From Azospirillum doebereinerae (GTDB lineage Bacteria; Pseudomonadota; Alphaproteobacteria; Azospirillales; Azospirillaceae), in assembly GCF_003989665.1 (NCBI RefSeq), contig NZ_RZIJ01000033.1, positions 1 to 62,169 on the forward strand: a DNA stretch of 62,169 nt, read 5' to 3'. This document shows positions 44,481-53,900 of this stretch, piece by piece. Numbering within the stretch: position 1 is the first letter of the stretch; each line of letters starts with the position of its first letter. The notes beneath the pieces are model-generated. The model was not told the origin of the DNA. It did no database searches and saw only the letters and a program-made list of their open reading frames with translations. The translations under genes were made by a program, and so were the position numbers.

Positions 44481-44754
44481 CGTCCCCACTCCCGTCTTCG
44501 CCCCCAGGAACTCGACCGCCTGTTCGTCACGGGGGGAATCCCTCTCGTTCCGCTTGAGCCGGCCCACCGGATCCTCGTCTTGGACCCCGGATGCTTTCGG
44601 ACAGTCCCGCATTTTCTTGCCGGCCCCGGCCAAGGTTGTGCGATCCTTTGGCCGGGCGCCGCCGGACCGTCCCATCCTCTTCGCCATGACTGCGCCGGTC
44701 CGCACGGTGCGATGGGCAGCCCTGCAATCCTTGCGGCAGGATCACCGGCCAACC

Positions 44755-44802
44755 TATAACTGTCAAATCAGATTGGAGGGGTGTTTCATGCCGCAATGTT
44801 AT
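44755..44802. promoter_or_regulatory. Candidate LysR site in the divergent promoter (TATAAC...CAATGTTAT)
   Basis: The 363-bp gap between the oxidase operon and LysR gene holds no gene. TATAAC at 44755-44760 and CAATGTTAT at 44794-44802 form a broad ATAAC/GTTAT dyad about 41 bp before the LysR ATG. CAATGTTAT recurs, inverted, in the promoter of the Pot-type importer (45786-45794). Confidence 0.5.
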
Positions 44803-44843
44803 GAAGCTCCACCGATGCCTCACGACAGGGCGGACCGGCTCCC

Positions 44844-45755
44844 ATGATCAATCCACGGCAGATCGAGGCGTTCCGGGCGGTCATGCTGACCGGCGGCATC
44901 ACCTCGGCGGCGGAGCTGCTGAACATTTCGCAGCCGGCGGTCAGCCGCCTGATCGGCGACCTGCAATACGCGCTGAAGCTGACCCTGTTCGAGCGGCGCG
45001 GCCCGCGCATCGCCCCCACCAGCGAGGCGATGTCGCTCTATCAGGTGGTCGACCGCGCCTTCGTCGGGCTGGAGTTGATCGAGCAGACCGCCCGCGACCT
45101 GACGGCGCGGCGCGGCGGCACGCTGCGCGTCGCCTCGATGCCGGCGCTGGGGGTGGGGTTCCTGCCGCGCTACGTCGCGCGCTTCCTGACCGAACGGCCC
45201 AAGGTGGACATCGCGCTGCGCGGCAGCACCTCCCCCATCATCCTCGACTGGGTGGCGACCGGCCAGTGCGAGCTGGGATTCGCCCACACCCCCATCGACC
45301 ACGCCGCCGTGCTGACCCAGAAACTGGAGAGCCTGCCGGCCGTCGCCATCCTGCCGCAGGGCCACCCGCTGGCCGCCAAGGAGGTGCTGGTTCCCCAGGA
45401 TTTCGCCGGGGAGAGCTTCATCTCGACGACGCCGCCGACGCTGCTGCGCTACCGCATCGACACCACCTTCGCCGACCACGAGGTCTCGCGCGTCATGCGG
45501 GTGGAGGTGCAGCTGACCATGAGCGCCTGCGCGATGGTCGCCGGCGGCCACGGCGTGTCGATCGTCGATCCCTTCACCGCGCACGACTACATCCCGCTCG
45601 GCCTCGTGGTCCGCCCGTTCGAGCCGCGCATCACCTTCGACATCGCCATCCTGCGCTCGGCGCAGGTCCCGCTGTCGATGATCGCCGAGGATTTCCTGGG
45701 CGGCTTCCTGGAGGAGACCCAGCGCTTCCGCGCCAGCCTGGGCGGCGAGGAATAG
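44844..45755 (+). CDS. LysR-family regulator, OccR/NocR-like
   Basis: This 303-residue regulator has the wHTH MINPRQIEAFRAVMLTGGITSAAELLNISQPAVSRLIGDLQ and an effector domain. The run GGHGVSIVDPFTAHDYIPLGLVVRPFEPRITFDIAIL is characteristic of the opine-responsive OccR/NocR branch, where an arginine-derived opine is the inducer. It stands between the divergent oxidase operon and the downstream Pot-type importer, with similar sequence boxes in both promoters, so it probably activates both in response to the imported compound. Confidence 0.92.
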   Translation: MINPRQIEAFRAVMLTGGITSAAELLNISQPAVSRLIGDLQYALKLTLFERRGPRIAPTSEAMSLYQVVDRAFVGLELIEQTARDLTARRGGTLRVASMPALGVGFLPRYVARFLTERPKVDIALRGSTSPIILDWVATGQCELGFAHTPIDHAAVLTQKLESLPAVAILPQGHPLAAKEVLVPQDFAGESFISTTPPTLLRYRIDTTFADHEVSRVMRVEVQLTMSACAMVAGGHGVSIVDPFTAHDYIPLGLVVRPFEPRITFDIAILRSAQVPLSMIAEDFLGGFLEETQRFRASLGGEE

Positions 45756-45785
45756 GCATCGCGAAGTGGTTGGAGCGACGGAATT

Positions 45786-45794
45786 ATAACATTG
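45786..45794. promoter_or_regulatory. Second candidate LysR half site (ATAACATTG)
   Basis: This is the reverse complement of CAATGTTAT found before the LysR gene; the flanking GAATT adds AT-rich context. It lies about 140 bp upstream of the Pot-type binding protein start, in the only gap between LysR and importer. Confidence 0.45.
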
Positions 45795-45935
45795 GCGCAT
45801 GGATCGACGCGGGAATTCGATTTGACGGTTATGTGACCGCGCCGTCACCTTTCCATGGCGTCACGGACGCAAGAAGGACGCAGGCCGCAAGTCCTCGGAC
45901 CGGCGTCGATGAACAGGGAAAGAAGAGGAGAGCGG

Positions 45936-46991
45936 ATGATGCGGTCCTTGGTAAACGGGCGGTCCTTGGCGTGCGGCCTGATGGCGACGGCGGCCCTGTG
46001 GTGCGGTACGGCGCTGGCCCAGGAGAAGACCCTGTACGTCGCGGCGTATGGCGGCTCCTTCGAGCAGACCATGCGCAAGGAGGTCATCCCCAGCTTCGAG
46101 AAGGCGACCGGCGTCAAGGTCGAGTACGTCGCCGGCAACTCGACCGACAACCTCGCCAAGCTCCAGGCGCAGAAGGGCAACCAGCAGATCGACGTCGTCA
46201 TCCTCGACGACGGGCCGATGTACCAGGCCGTCGCGCTGGGCTTCTGCTCGGATCTGGCCAAGGCGCCGGTCTACGACCAGCTCTACGATCTGGCGAAGAT
46301 GCCCTCGGGCAAGGCGGTGAACTTCGGCGCGGTCGGCACCGGCATCGTCTACAACAAGACCTATTTCGAGGAGAACAAGATCCCGGTTCCTTCCGCCTGG
46401 AAGGACATCGAGGATCCGCGCTTCAAGAAGAAGCTGGTGATCCCGCCGATCAACAACAGCTACGGCCTGCACGCGCTGGTGATGATGGCGCGGCTGAACG
46501 GCGGCGGCGAGAAGGCCATCGATCCCGGCTTCAAGGAATTCAAGGACAAGATCAACCCGAACGTGCTCGCCTACGAACCCTCGCCCGGCAAGATGACCGA
46601 GCTGTTCCAGAGCAACCAGGCGGTCGTCGCCGTCTGGGGTTCGGGCCGCGCCAAGGCGCTGGCCGACACCGGCTTCCCCGCCGCCTTCGTCTACCCCAAG
46701 GAGGGCGGCGTGGTGCTGGGCTCGGCCGCCTGCGCCATTCCGGGCAGCAAGAACGCCGCCGAGGCGCAGTCCTTCATCCAGCACATGCTGATGCCCGAGG
46801 CGCAGACCTCGCTGGCCGTCAGCGCCGGCTTCGGCCCGGTCAACAAGACGGTGGAGCTGCCGGCGGACAAGCAGGCCGGCATCCCCTACGGCCCGGAGCA
46901 GATCGGCAAGCTGCTGGTGGTCGACTGGGCGACGATCAACGAGAACCGCGAGGTCTGGAACAAGCGCTGGACCCGCGAGATCGAGCGCTAA
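45936..46991 (+). CDS. PotD/PotF-like periplasmic binding protein
   Basis: This 351-residue binding protein of the spermidine/putrescine/opine class has a signal peptide ending near WCGTALAQ. Core segments are TLYVAAYGGSFEQTMRKEVIPSFEKATGVKVEYVAGNSTDNLAKLQAQ, NFGAVGTGIVYNKTYFEE and GSAACAIPGSKNAAEAQSFIQHM. Start ATG 45936 follows AAGAAGAGGAGAGCGG. It is separated from the ATPase gene by a palindromic repeat, which may let this subunit be made in excess. The ligand is likely the amine or opine-like substrate of the divergent oxidases. Confidence 0.92.
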   Translation: MMRSLVNGRSLACGLMATAALWCGTALAQEKTLYVAAYGGSFEQTMRKEVIPSFEKATGVKVEYVAGNSTDNLAKLQAQKGNQQIDVVILDDGPMYQAVALGFCSDLAKAPVYDQLYDLAKMPSGKAVNFGAVGTGIVYNKTYFEENKIPVPSAWKDIEDPRFKKKLVIPPINNSYGLHALVMMARLNGGGEKAIDPGFKEFKDKINPNVLAYEPSPGKMTELFQSNQAVVAVWGSGRAKALADTGFPAAFVYPKEGGVVLGSAACAIPGSKNAAEAQSFIQHMLMPEAQTSLAVSAGFGPVNKTVELPADKQAGIPYGPEQIGKLLVVDWATINENREVWNKRWTREIER

Positions 46992-47025
46992 AGGCAAGCG
47001 TAAAGCCCCTTTCCCACCCCTGTCG

Positions 47026-47180
47026 CCCTCTCCCCCTGGGGAGAGGGTTGGGTGAGGGGGACGCACCGCGTGCCGTAAACGCAAAAGAAGCGGCCTCGCA
47101 TCACTTTTTTTTCCGGCCTACCGGCCGTAACGCCCCCTCACCGGCCCTGTGGGCCACCCTCTCCCCGGGGGAGGAGAGGG
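47026..47180. repeat. Bimodular palindromic repeat, copy C (between binding protein and ATPase genes)
   Basis: The left module CCCTCTCCCCCTGGGGAGAGGGTTGGGTGAGGGGG and the right module CCCCCTCACCGGCC...CCCTCTCCCCGGGGGAGGAGAGGG are mirror images around about 70 bp that include an A/T-rich run. It lies inside the Pot-type operon directly after the binding-protein gene. It shares blocks with copies at 32281 and 39971. Confidence 0.85.
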
Positions 47181-47224
47181 TTTCAGTTTGCGCTTTCGCG
47201 ATGATGGCGACGGGAGATGACGGT

Positions 47225-48274
47225 ATGTCCTATCTGGTTCTCGACCGACTGACCAAACGCTTCACCTCCTGGACCGCCGTGGACGATCTGTCGCTCACCG
47301 TGGAGAAGGGGGAGCTGATCTCGCTGCTGGGGCCGTCGGGCTGCGGCAAGACCACCACCTTGCAGATGATCGCCGGCTTCCTCGACCCCAACGCCGGCCG
47401 CATCACGCTGGACGGCCAGGATCTGCTGGCCAAGAAGCCGAACGAGCGCGGCCTCGGCATCGTGTTCCAGAGCTACGCCCTGTTCCCCCACATGACCGCC
47501 GCCGAGAACGTCGCCTTCGGGCTGGAAATGCGCGGCACCAGCCGCGTCGACCGCGACCGCATGGTCGCCAACACCCTCAAGCTGGTCGGGCTGGACAGCT
47601 ACGGCGACCGCTACCCCCGCCGCATGTCGGGCGGCCAGCAGCAGCGCGTCGCTCTGGCCCGCGCGCTGGTCATCAAGCCCCATCTGCTGCTGCTCGACGA
47701 GCCGCTCTCCAATCTGGACGCCAAGATGCGCGAGGAGATGCAGATCGAGCTGCGCCGCATCCAGCGCAGCGTCGGCACCACCATGATCCTCGTCACCCAC
47801 GACCAGTCGGAGGCGATGGCCCTGTCCGACCGCGTCGTCGTGATGAACAAGGGCCGCATCCAGCAGGTCGCCACCCCGCAGGAGGCCTACGACCGCCCGG
47901 CCAACGCCTTCGTCGCGAATTTCCTCGGCCGCACCAACCTGCTGCCGGGCACCGTCGAGCACGACCAGAACGGCACCAGCATCGCCGTGGCCGACGCGCG
48001 CTGGCCGGTGATCCAGGCGGTGCCGCCGGGTCCGGGCGCGCTGGCCGTCCGCCCGGAGAAGATCAGTTTCGTCGCCGAGGCCGGGCTGTCCGGAATCGTG
48101 CAGGCCCGCGTCTTCCAGGGCACCCAATGGCTGTTCGAGGTCGAGACCGCCGCCGGCCGCATGATGGTGATCCGCCAGCACGACGGCGGCGTCCTGCCCA
48201 ACGAGCGCGAGCGCGTGATGGTCGGCTGGAGACCGGAGGACATGGCGGTGATGCCCGCCCAGGAGGCGGCATGA
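47225..48274 (+). CDS. PotA-like ABC ATPase with TOBE domain
   Basis: This 349-residue ATPase of the polyamine/opine/iron class has Walker A GPSGCGKTT, Q-loop IVFQSYALFPHMT, signature MSGGQQQRVALARAL, Walker B LLLLDEPLSNLDAK and H-loop ILVTHDQSEAMA. A C-terminal TOBE domain follows (about 275-345: LAVRPEKISFV). The start MSYLVLDRLTKRF at 47225 is the Met at the beginning of the ABC domain. It ends in a 4-bp overlap with the first permease gene. Confidence 0.94.
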   Translation: MSYLVLDRLTKRFTSWTAVDDLSLTVEKGELISLLGPSGCGKTTTLQMIAGFLDPNAGRITLDGQDLLAKKPNERGLGIVFQSYALFPHMTAAENVAFGLEMRGTSRVDRDRMVANTLKLVGLDSYGDRYPRRMSGGQQQRVALARALVIKPHLLLLDEPLSNLDAKMREEMQIELRRIQRSVGTTMILVTHDQSEAMALSDRVVVMNKGRIQQVATPQEAYDRPANAFVANFLGRTNLLPGTVEHDQNGTSIAVADARWPVIQAVPPGPGALAVRPEKISFVAEAGLSGIVQARVFQGTQWLFEVETAAGRMMVIRQHDGGVLPNERERVMVGWRPEDMAVMPAQEAA

Positions 48275-49200
48275 CCATGGCCGCCTCCACCGACGCCGCC
48301 ACCCCCGCCGTCCCGACCGTCGCACCGGCTCCCGAACGGGTTGGGGAGCGCTGGTCCTGGGCGCCCTATCTGCTGAGCCTTCCCGGCCTCGCCCTGTTCG
48401 CGGTGCTGCTGCTGGTGCCGCTGGCGATGACGGCGTTGCTGTCGCTCAACAGCTTCAGCTTCTACGGCGGCATCCAGGACGTCTGGCGTTTCGACAACTA
48501 TCTGGAAATCCTCGCCGACAGCTATTTCCACGAGGTCTTCCTGCGCACCTTCCGCATCGCCGCGCTGGTGACGCTGCTCTGCGCCCTGCTCGGCGCGCCG
48601 CAGGCCTACATCCTGCGGCGGATGACGCCGGCTTGGCGCAGCCTGTGCCTGCTGATCGTGCTGGGGCCGCTGCTGATCTCGGTGGTGTCGCGGACGCTGG
48701 GCTGGGCCCTGCTGCTGGGCTCCACCGGGCTGCTGAACCAGGCCCTGATGAACCTGGGGCTGGTATCGGAACCCATCGAGTTCATGTACACCGAGACCGG
48801 CGTCGTCATCGCGCTGACCCATGTGCTGGTGCCCTTCATGGTGCTGTCGGTCTGGGCCTCGCTGCAACGGCTGGATCCGCAGGTCGAGAACGCCGCCCTG
48901 TCGCTGGGCGCCGGGCCGTCCACCGTGCTGCGCCGCATCGTGCTGCCGCAGATCGTGCCGGGCATCCTGTCGGGGTCGATCATCGTCTTCGCCCTGGCGG
49001 CGAGCGCCTTCGCCACCCCGGCGATCATCGGCGGGCGGCGGCTGAAGGTGGCGGCGACTCTCGCCTACGACGAGTTCCTGAACACGCTGAACTGGCCGCT
49101 GGGCGCCACGGTGGCGATCCTGCTGCTGCTCGCCAACATCGTCATCATCGTCGGCTGCAACCGGCTGGTCGAACGGCGCTACAAACAGGTGTTCGAATGA
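48271..49200 (+). CDS. PotB-like ABC permease
   Basis: This 309-residue permease has six helices after a 25-residue hydrophilic leader. The EAA motif region ENAALSLGAGPSTVLRRIVLPQIVPGILSG is intact. Start ATG 48271 has an AGGAGG site 4 nt upstream inside the ATPase gene; a second ATG two codons later is possible. It forms a heterodimer with the next gene product; their coding regions overlap by 4 bp. Confidence 0.93.
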   Translation: MTMAASTDAATPAVPTVAPAPERVGERWSWAPYLLSLPGLALFAVLLLVPLAMTALLSLNSFSFYGGIQDVWRFDNYLEILADSYFHEVFLRTFRIAALVTLLCALLGAPQAYILRRMTPAWRSLCLLIVLGPLLISVVSRTLGWALLLGSTGLLNQALMNLGLVSEPIEFMYTETGVVIALTHVLVPFMVLSVWASLQRLDPQVENAALSLGAGPSTVLRRIVLPQIVPGILSGSIIVFALAASAFATPAIIGGRRLKVAATLAYDEFLNTLNWPLGATVAILLLLANIVIIVGCNRLVERRYKQVFE

Positions 49201-49997
49201 ACCGCAACGGACCGCTCGCGCTGATCTTCAACGCGCTGTTCCTGGCGTTCCTGCTGGCGCCGATCGTGGTGGTCTGCGCCGTCGCCTTCACCCCCGACGG
49301 TTATCTGTCGATGCCGACCAAGGGGCTGTCGCTGCGCTGGTTCCGGGCCATCGGCGACAACCCGGAATTCGTCCGCGCCTTCAAGGACAGCCTGATGCTG
49401 GGGGTGGCGTCCTCGACCATCGCCATCGTCATCGCGGTGCCGGCGGCGCTCGCCATCGCCCGCCACCAGTTCTTCGGGCGCGAGGCGATCCAGGCGCTGT
49501 TCCTCTCGCCGCTGATGGTGCCGCACATCGTGCTGGGCATCGCCTTCCTGCGCTTCTTCACACAGATCGGGCTCGGCGGCACCTTCACCGGTCTGGTGCT
49601 GAGCCACGTCGTCATCATCCTGCCCTTCGCGCTGCGTCTGATCCTGGCGGCGTCGACCGGCATGGACCGCTCCATCGAGAACGCGGCGGCCTCGCTGGGG
49701 GCGTCGGCCTGGACCAGTTTCCGCCGGGTGACGCTGCCGCTGATCCTGCCCGGTGTGGCGAGCGGCTGGGTGCTGGCCTTCATCAACAGCTTCGACGAGG
49801 TGACGATGACCGTCTTCATCGCCTCGCCGGAGACCACCACCCTGCCCGTCCGCCTGTTCCTCTACATCCAGGACAACATCGACCCGCTGGTGGCGGCGGT
49901 GTCGGCCCTGCTGATTTTCATGACGGTCGGAGCCATGCTGGTGCTCGACCGCGTCTACGGGCTGGAGCGCCTGCTGGTCGGACGCGGGCGCGACTGA
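49197..49997 (+). CDS. PotC-like ABC permease
   Basis: This 266-residue permease starts with hydrophobic ALIFNALFLAFLLAPIVVVCAVAF and has the EAA loop ENAAASLGASAWTSFRRVTLPLILPGVASG. With the preceding PotB-like protein it completes the importer: binding protein, ATPase and two permeases. It is the last gene of the operon and is followed by a terminator hairpin at 50054-50075. Confidence 0.93.
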   Translation: MNRNGPLALIFNALFLAFLLAPIVVVCAVAFTPDGYLSMPTKGLSLRWFRAIGDNPEFVRAFKDSLMLGVASSTIAIVIAVPAALAIARHQFFGREAIQALFLSPLMVPHIVLGIAFLRFFTQIGLGGTFTGLVLSHVVIILPFALRLILAASTGMDRSIENAAASLGASAWTSFRRVTLPLILPGVASGWVLAFINSFDEVTMTVFIASPETTTLPVRLFLYIQDNIDPLVAAVSALLIFMTVGAMLVLDRVYGLERLLVGRGRD

Positions 49998-50019
49998 GTT
50001 ACGTCGAGCGAAGGAAGGG

Positions 50020-50033
50020 TTTGGTTAACCAAA
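50020..50033. promoter_or_regulatory. Perfect 14-bp palindrome TTTGGTTAACCAAA
   Basis: It lies 23 bp after the importer operon and 330 bp before the MarR gene, in a 366-bp gap (49998-50363) that holds no credible gene. MarR, LacI and similar regulators use such palindromes, but its distance to the next gene is large. It could also be part of the transcript end. Confidence 0.4.
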
Positions 50034-50053
50034 AGGAGAGGTCCGCAAACCGC

Positions 50054-50075
50054 AAGGGAAAGCGGCCTTTTCCTT
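50054..50075 (+). terminator. Terminator of the Pot-type importer operon
   Basis: AAGGGAAAG pairs with CTTTTCCTT across CGGC. It lies about 55 bp after the last permease stop; the T-rich right arm supports termination. Confidence 0.6.
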
Positions 50076-50363
50076 CGCTTGCGACGATGGGCTGCTGATC
50101 ATCCAGCGTTCAGCGTTGGTCAATCGTTTGGCACGTCCACCCGCTCTTTCAACCCTAATGCGCAACAGACACGGCAAGTTCTACGAAAAGGGATGTTTTC
50201 ACAACTGAATATCCGATTTCTCCAAAGACTCTCTCTTCCCCTTCTGAAATGGCGCCGCTAGAGTCGAACCGGAAAAGGCCGGGCCGGCCGGTCCGGTGAT
50301 TTTTCCCAGGGGAAATAAGGTTCCGGCGGCCGATGGTTCCGGCGCGGGTGTTTGGAGGGTGGC

Positions 50364-50876
50364 GTGTCGGAGGGTTTGGAAGCGTCCGGGGATGGGGCGG
50401 CGGGCGACGACGTGGTCAACCTGTTGGACCATGTGAGCCGGCTCGTCTACGGAATCGGCTTCGCCGAGGGTTTGTTTCCGGCCCAATGGGTGGCCCTGCG
50501 CTACTTCCACGACTCCGATGAATCGGCGCGGACGCTGACCGCGCTGGCCCGCTTCCAACGCATCCATCTGGCCCCGGTGTCCCGCACCGTCGCGACGCTG
50601 GTCGACAAGGGGCTGCTGTCCCGCCGCCCGCATCCCGGCTTCAAGCGCGGCTGGCTGTTCGACCTGACCGACGACGGCCGGGCTCTGCTGGACAGGGATC
50701 CCCTCCGCCAACTGCTGGGGCCGCCCGTTGCCGGCATGACGGAGAGCGAGCAGGCCGTGCTGGCCACCCTGATGAAGCGCATCGTCACCCACATGCAGGA
50801 CCGCAGCCCGGCTCCCCCGGACGCCGTCCCCGCCCCCGTTCCGCCAGCGGCTGCGCTCAACCTTCCGATAGCCTGA
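50364..50876 (+). CDS. MarR-family transcriptional regulator
   Basis: This 170-residue winged-helix regulator starts VSEGLEASGDG. The MarR core covers about residues 20-135: HVSRLVYGIGFAEGLFPAQWVALRYF, LARFQRIHLAPVSRTVATLVDKGLLSRRPHPGFKRGWLFDLTDDGRALL. The last 35 residues are Pro/Ala-rich and probably disordered. GTG at 50364 has a GGAGGGTGGC ribosome site; a TTG 12 bp upstream lacks one. It converges on the giant adhesin gene, with a shared hairpin between stops, so a role in adhesin control is only positional. Confidence 0.85.
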   Translation: MSEGLEASGDGAAGDDVVNLLDHVSRLVYGIGFAEGLFPAQWVALRYFHDSDESARTLTALARFQRIHLAPVSRTVATLVDKGLLSRRPHPGFKRGWLFDLTDDGRALLDRDPLRQLLGPPVAGMTESEQAVLATLMKRIVTHMQDRSPAPPDAVPAPVPPAAALNLPIA

Positions 50877-50891
50877 CGCGAAGAAGCGGGC

Positions 50892-50915
50892 GGGGAAACG
50901 CCGGAGGCGTTCCCC
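50892..50915. terminator. Hairpin between the MarR and adhesin stop codons
   Basis: GGGGAAACGCC pairs with GGCGTTCCCC across GGA with one bulge. It is placed to end both convergent transcripts. Confidence 0.6.
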
Positions 50916-50932
50916 ATCCGCCTTCCGCGCCG

Positions 50933-53900
50933 TCAGAAGGTCAGACGCTCGACGTTCTGCAACACCAGCTCATGCCCGTTCTGGTCATGCAGCGTCCCCG
51001 ACCACTCCGTGTGGAAGGTGATGCCGTGGCCCGACGGATCCTGCGTGAAGCTGTGCGGGTCGAGCTGGTCGAGCCACGTCGTGCTCCCCCCGCTGAAGTT
51101 GTTCATCTGCACCACGTCGGTCCAGCCGGCTCCGCCGTCGATGGTCATGTTGCCGGTGAGCGGCGCGAAGATGAACAGGTCGTCTCCGGCCCCGCCCGCC
51201 ATGGAGGTCGTCGCGCTGCCGGCGTGGAGGATGTCCGAACCGGACGTCCCGGTCAGCGTCGCGTCGCTCGACACCAGCACCTGGACGGCGAGCGGGTCGC
51301 TGCTCGCCCCCTGCTGGTCGGTCACCGTTACCTCCAACGTCCGCGAACCATCGCCGCCCGGAGACAGGGCCAGATGGTGCAGGATGTCGGTGTAGACCGC
51401 CGTCGAGGCCTCGCCCTGGAGCGACATCTGGTGGGTCGTGTCGTTCCAAGAGACCACGATGCCGGTTCCGGACACGGTCTTGGTGCCGGTGCCGGGATCG
51501 GTGTCGATGGCGAGCGTGTCGAGATTCAGCCGATCGCCGGTCTGCGACCCGCTGGCGATGCGGATCGTCATGCCCGACATGATCGGGCTGTCCACGTCCT
51601 GGATCGTGGCGTCGCCGGCCACCGGAGCGTTGACCGCGCTGTCGGCGAGGACGGTCGCGTTGTGCGCGGCGGTCAGGGTCGGCGCGTCGTCGACCGGGTC
51701 GACGGTCACGGTCAGCGTCTCCGAGGTCATGGCCGTGCTCACCCCGTCATGCGCGGTCGCCGTGACCGACAGGGTGATCGTGCCGTGCATGTCGGCCGGC
51801 GGGGTGATCGTCAGGCCGGTCAGTTGCGCGGCGGTCAGGCTCCAGCTGCCGTCGGCGTTGCGCGTCCCGTGGTTCAGGCTGGCGCCGTCGGGCAGCGCGC
51901 CGATGGTCACCGACACCGTTTCCCAGCCGTTCACGTCGGTCGGCAGGGCGGTGATGGACAGCGCGATCGCGGTGTCCTCGTTGCCATGCGCCGCCGTGAC
52001 CGTCAGGTCGGGCGTCTCGGCCGCCGGGGTGACCGTCACCGTCAGATGGCCGGTCGTCGAGACCGGCGCCGCCGTGCCGTCCCGGGTCGTCGCGGTGACG
52101 TCCAGGGTGAAGGCGCCGTTGACGTCCTGGGGCGGGGTGATCGTCAGTCCAGCCAACTGGCCGACGGCCAGGGTGATCGCGCCGTTGCTGATCGTCAGCG
52201 TGTCGTGCGCCCCGTTGTGGAGAACCGCGCCCGCCGGGATCCCCGAAAGGGTGACCGTCAGCGTCTCCGAGGCGTCGGCCTGCACCGGGGTGATGGTCAG
52301 CGGGATGGCGCTGTCCTCGGCGCCGCTCGCCGCCGCGACGGTGAGGCTGACCGGGTCGCTCACGGGAGTGACCGAGACCGCCAGCGTGCCGGTGGTGAAC
52401 GCCTCGGCCGCCGTGCCGTCCTTCGACCCGGCCGTGACGGTCAGGGTGAAGGCGTCCTTGCTGTTGGCCGGCGGCGTGATCGTCAGGCCCGTCAACTGAG
52501 CCGGCGTCAGCACGGCCGAACCGTTGCTGATCGTCAGCGTGTCGCCCGCGCCGTTGTGCAGCACCGCGCCCGCCGGGATGCCCGACAGCGTGACGGTGGT
52601 CAGAGTCTCCGACCCGTCGGTGTCCAGCAGCGCCGGGGCGATGCGCAGGGCGATGGCGCTGTCCTCGTTGCCCGACGCCGGCTGGAGGGTCAGCGTCGGC
52701 GCGTCCGACACCGCGTTCACCGTCACCGCCAGCGTGCCGGTCGTTGTGACCGGCGCCGCCGAACCGTCCCTGGCCGTCGCCGTGACGCCCAGGGTGAAGT
52801 CGGCGTCGCTGTTGGCCGGCGGGGTGATCGTCAGACCGGTCAGCTGCGCCTGCGTCAGGGTGATCGCGCCGTTGCTGATTATCAGCGTGTCGCCCGCGCC
52901 GTTGTGAAGCACCGCGCCCGCCGGGATCCCCGACAGGACGACGCTCAGCGTCTCCGACCCGTCGGTGTCGCCCAGCGCCGCGTTCAGCACCAGCGGGATC
53001 GCCGTGTCCTCGTTGCCGACCGACGGCTGGATGTTCAGCGTCGGCGTGTCGGTCACGGCGTTCACCGTCACCGCCAGGGTCGAGACCCTGGTCGCCTCGG
53101 CCGCCGCGCCGTCCTTGGAGATGGCGGTCACGGTCAGGACGAAGTCGGCGTCGCTGTTGGCCGGCGGGGTGATCGTCAGACCGGCCCACTGCCCCGTGGT
53201 CAGGGTGACCGAGCCGTTGCTGACGGTCAGCGTGTCGCCCGCCGCGTTGTTCAGCACCGCGCCCATCGGAATGCCCGACAGGGTGACGCTCACCGTCTCC
53301 GACCCGTCGGTGTCGGTCTGGCCCGGCGTGACCGACAGGGCGATGGCGGTGTCCTCGTTGCCGCTGGCCGGCGCCGTGATCAGGGTCGGCGTGTCCGACA
53401 CCGGGGCGACGCTGACCGGCATCGTGACGGTGGTGGTCGCGGTCTGCCCGTTCGACTCGGTGCTGACCGCCGTGACGGTCAGGGTGAAGTCGCCGCTGGC
53501 GTCGAGCGTCGGTGTCAGCGTCAGCCCGCTGAGTTGGTCCGGCGTCAGCGTCCAAGTGCCGTCGCCGTTGAGCGTGCCGGCCGACAGCACCGCCCAGGCC
53601 GGAACCCCGGCGATGGTGACGAGACCGAGATGCTCCGACCCGTCGGTGTCGAACAGGGCGACCGACACGTTCAGCGGAACGGCATGGTCTTCCGTCCCGC
53701 TGGCCGGAGCCACCGTCACGACGGGCTGGTCGGCGACCGGATCGACGCTGACCCGGAAGGCCTGGGTGGTGACGACCGAGACGCCGCTCGCCTGCTCGGT
53801 CGCGGTGGCGGTCAGCGTCAGGGTGAAGTCCTCGCCCGCGTTGGGCGGCGGCAGAAGTTTCAGCCCGGCCAGCTGCGCCGAGGTCAGCGTGACCGCCCCG

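Noticed and set aside
47101..47112. T-rich run TCACTTTTTTTT as a rho-independent terminator
   Set aside because: It lies within the centre of the palindromic repeat and is not directly preceded by a compact GC stem. It would also separate the binding protein from its ATPase; partial attenuation cannot be excluded.
44801..48274. One long plus-strand open frame covering the LysR gene, the binding protein and PotA
   Set aside because: Only its last part (47225 onward) is coding in that frame. The earlier parts are out of frame with two recognisable genes.
50079..50261. Short open frame of 60 codons before the MarR gene
   Set aside because: It has no ribosome site, no recognisable domain, and overlaps a terminator and AT-rich regulatory sequence.
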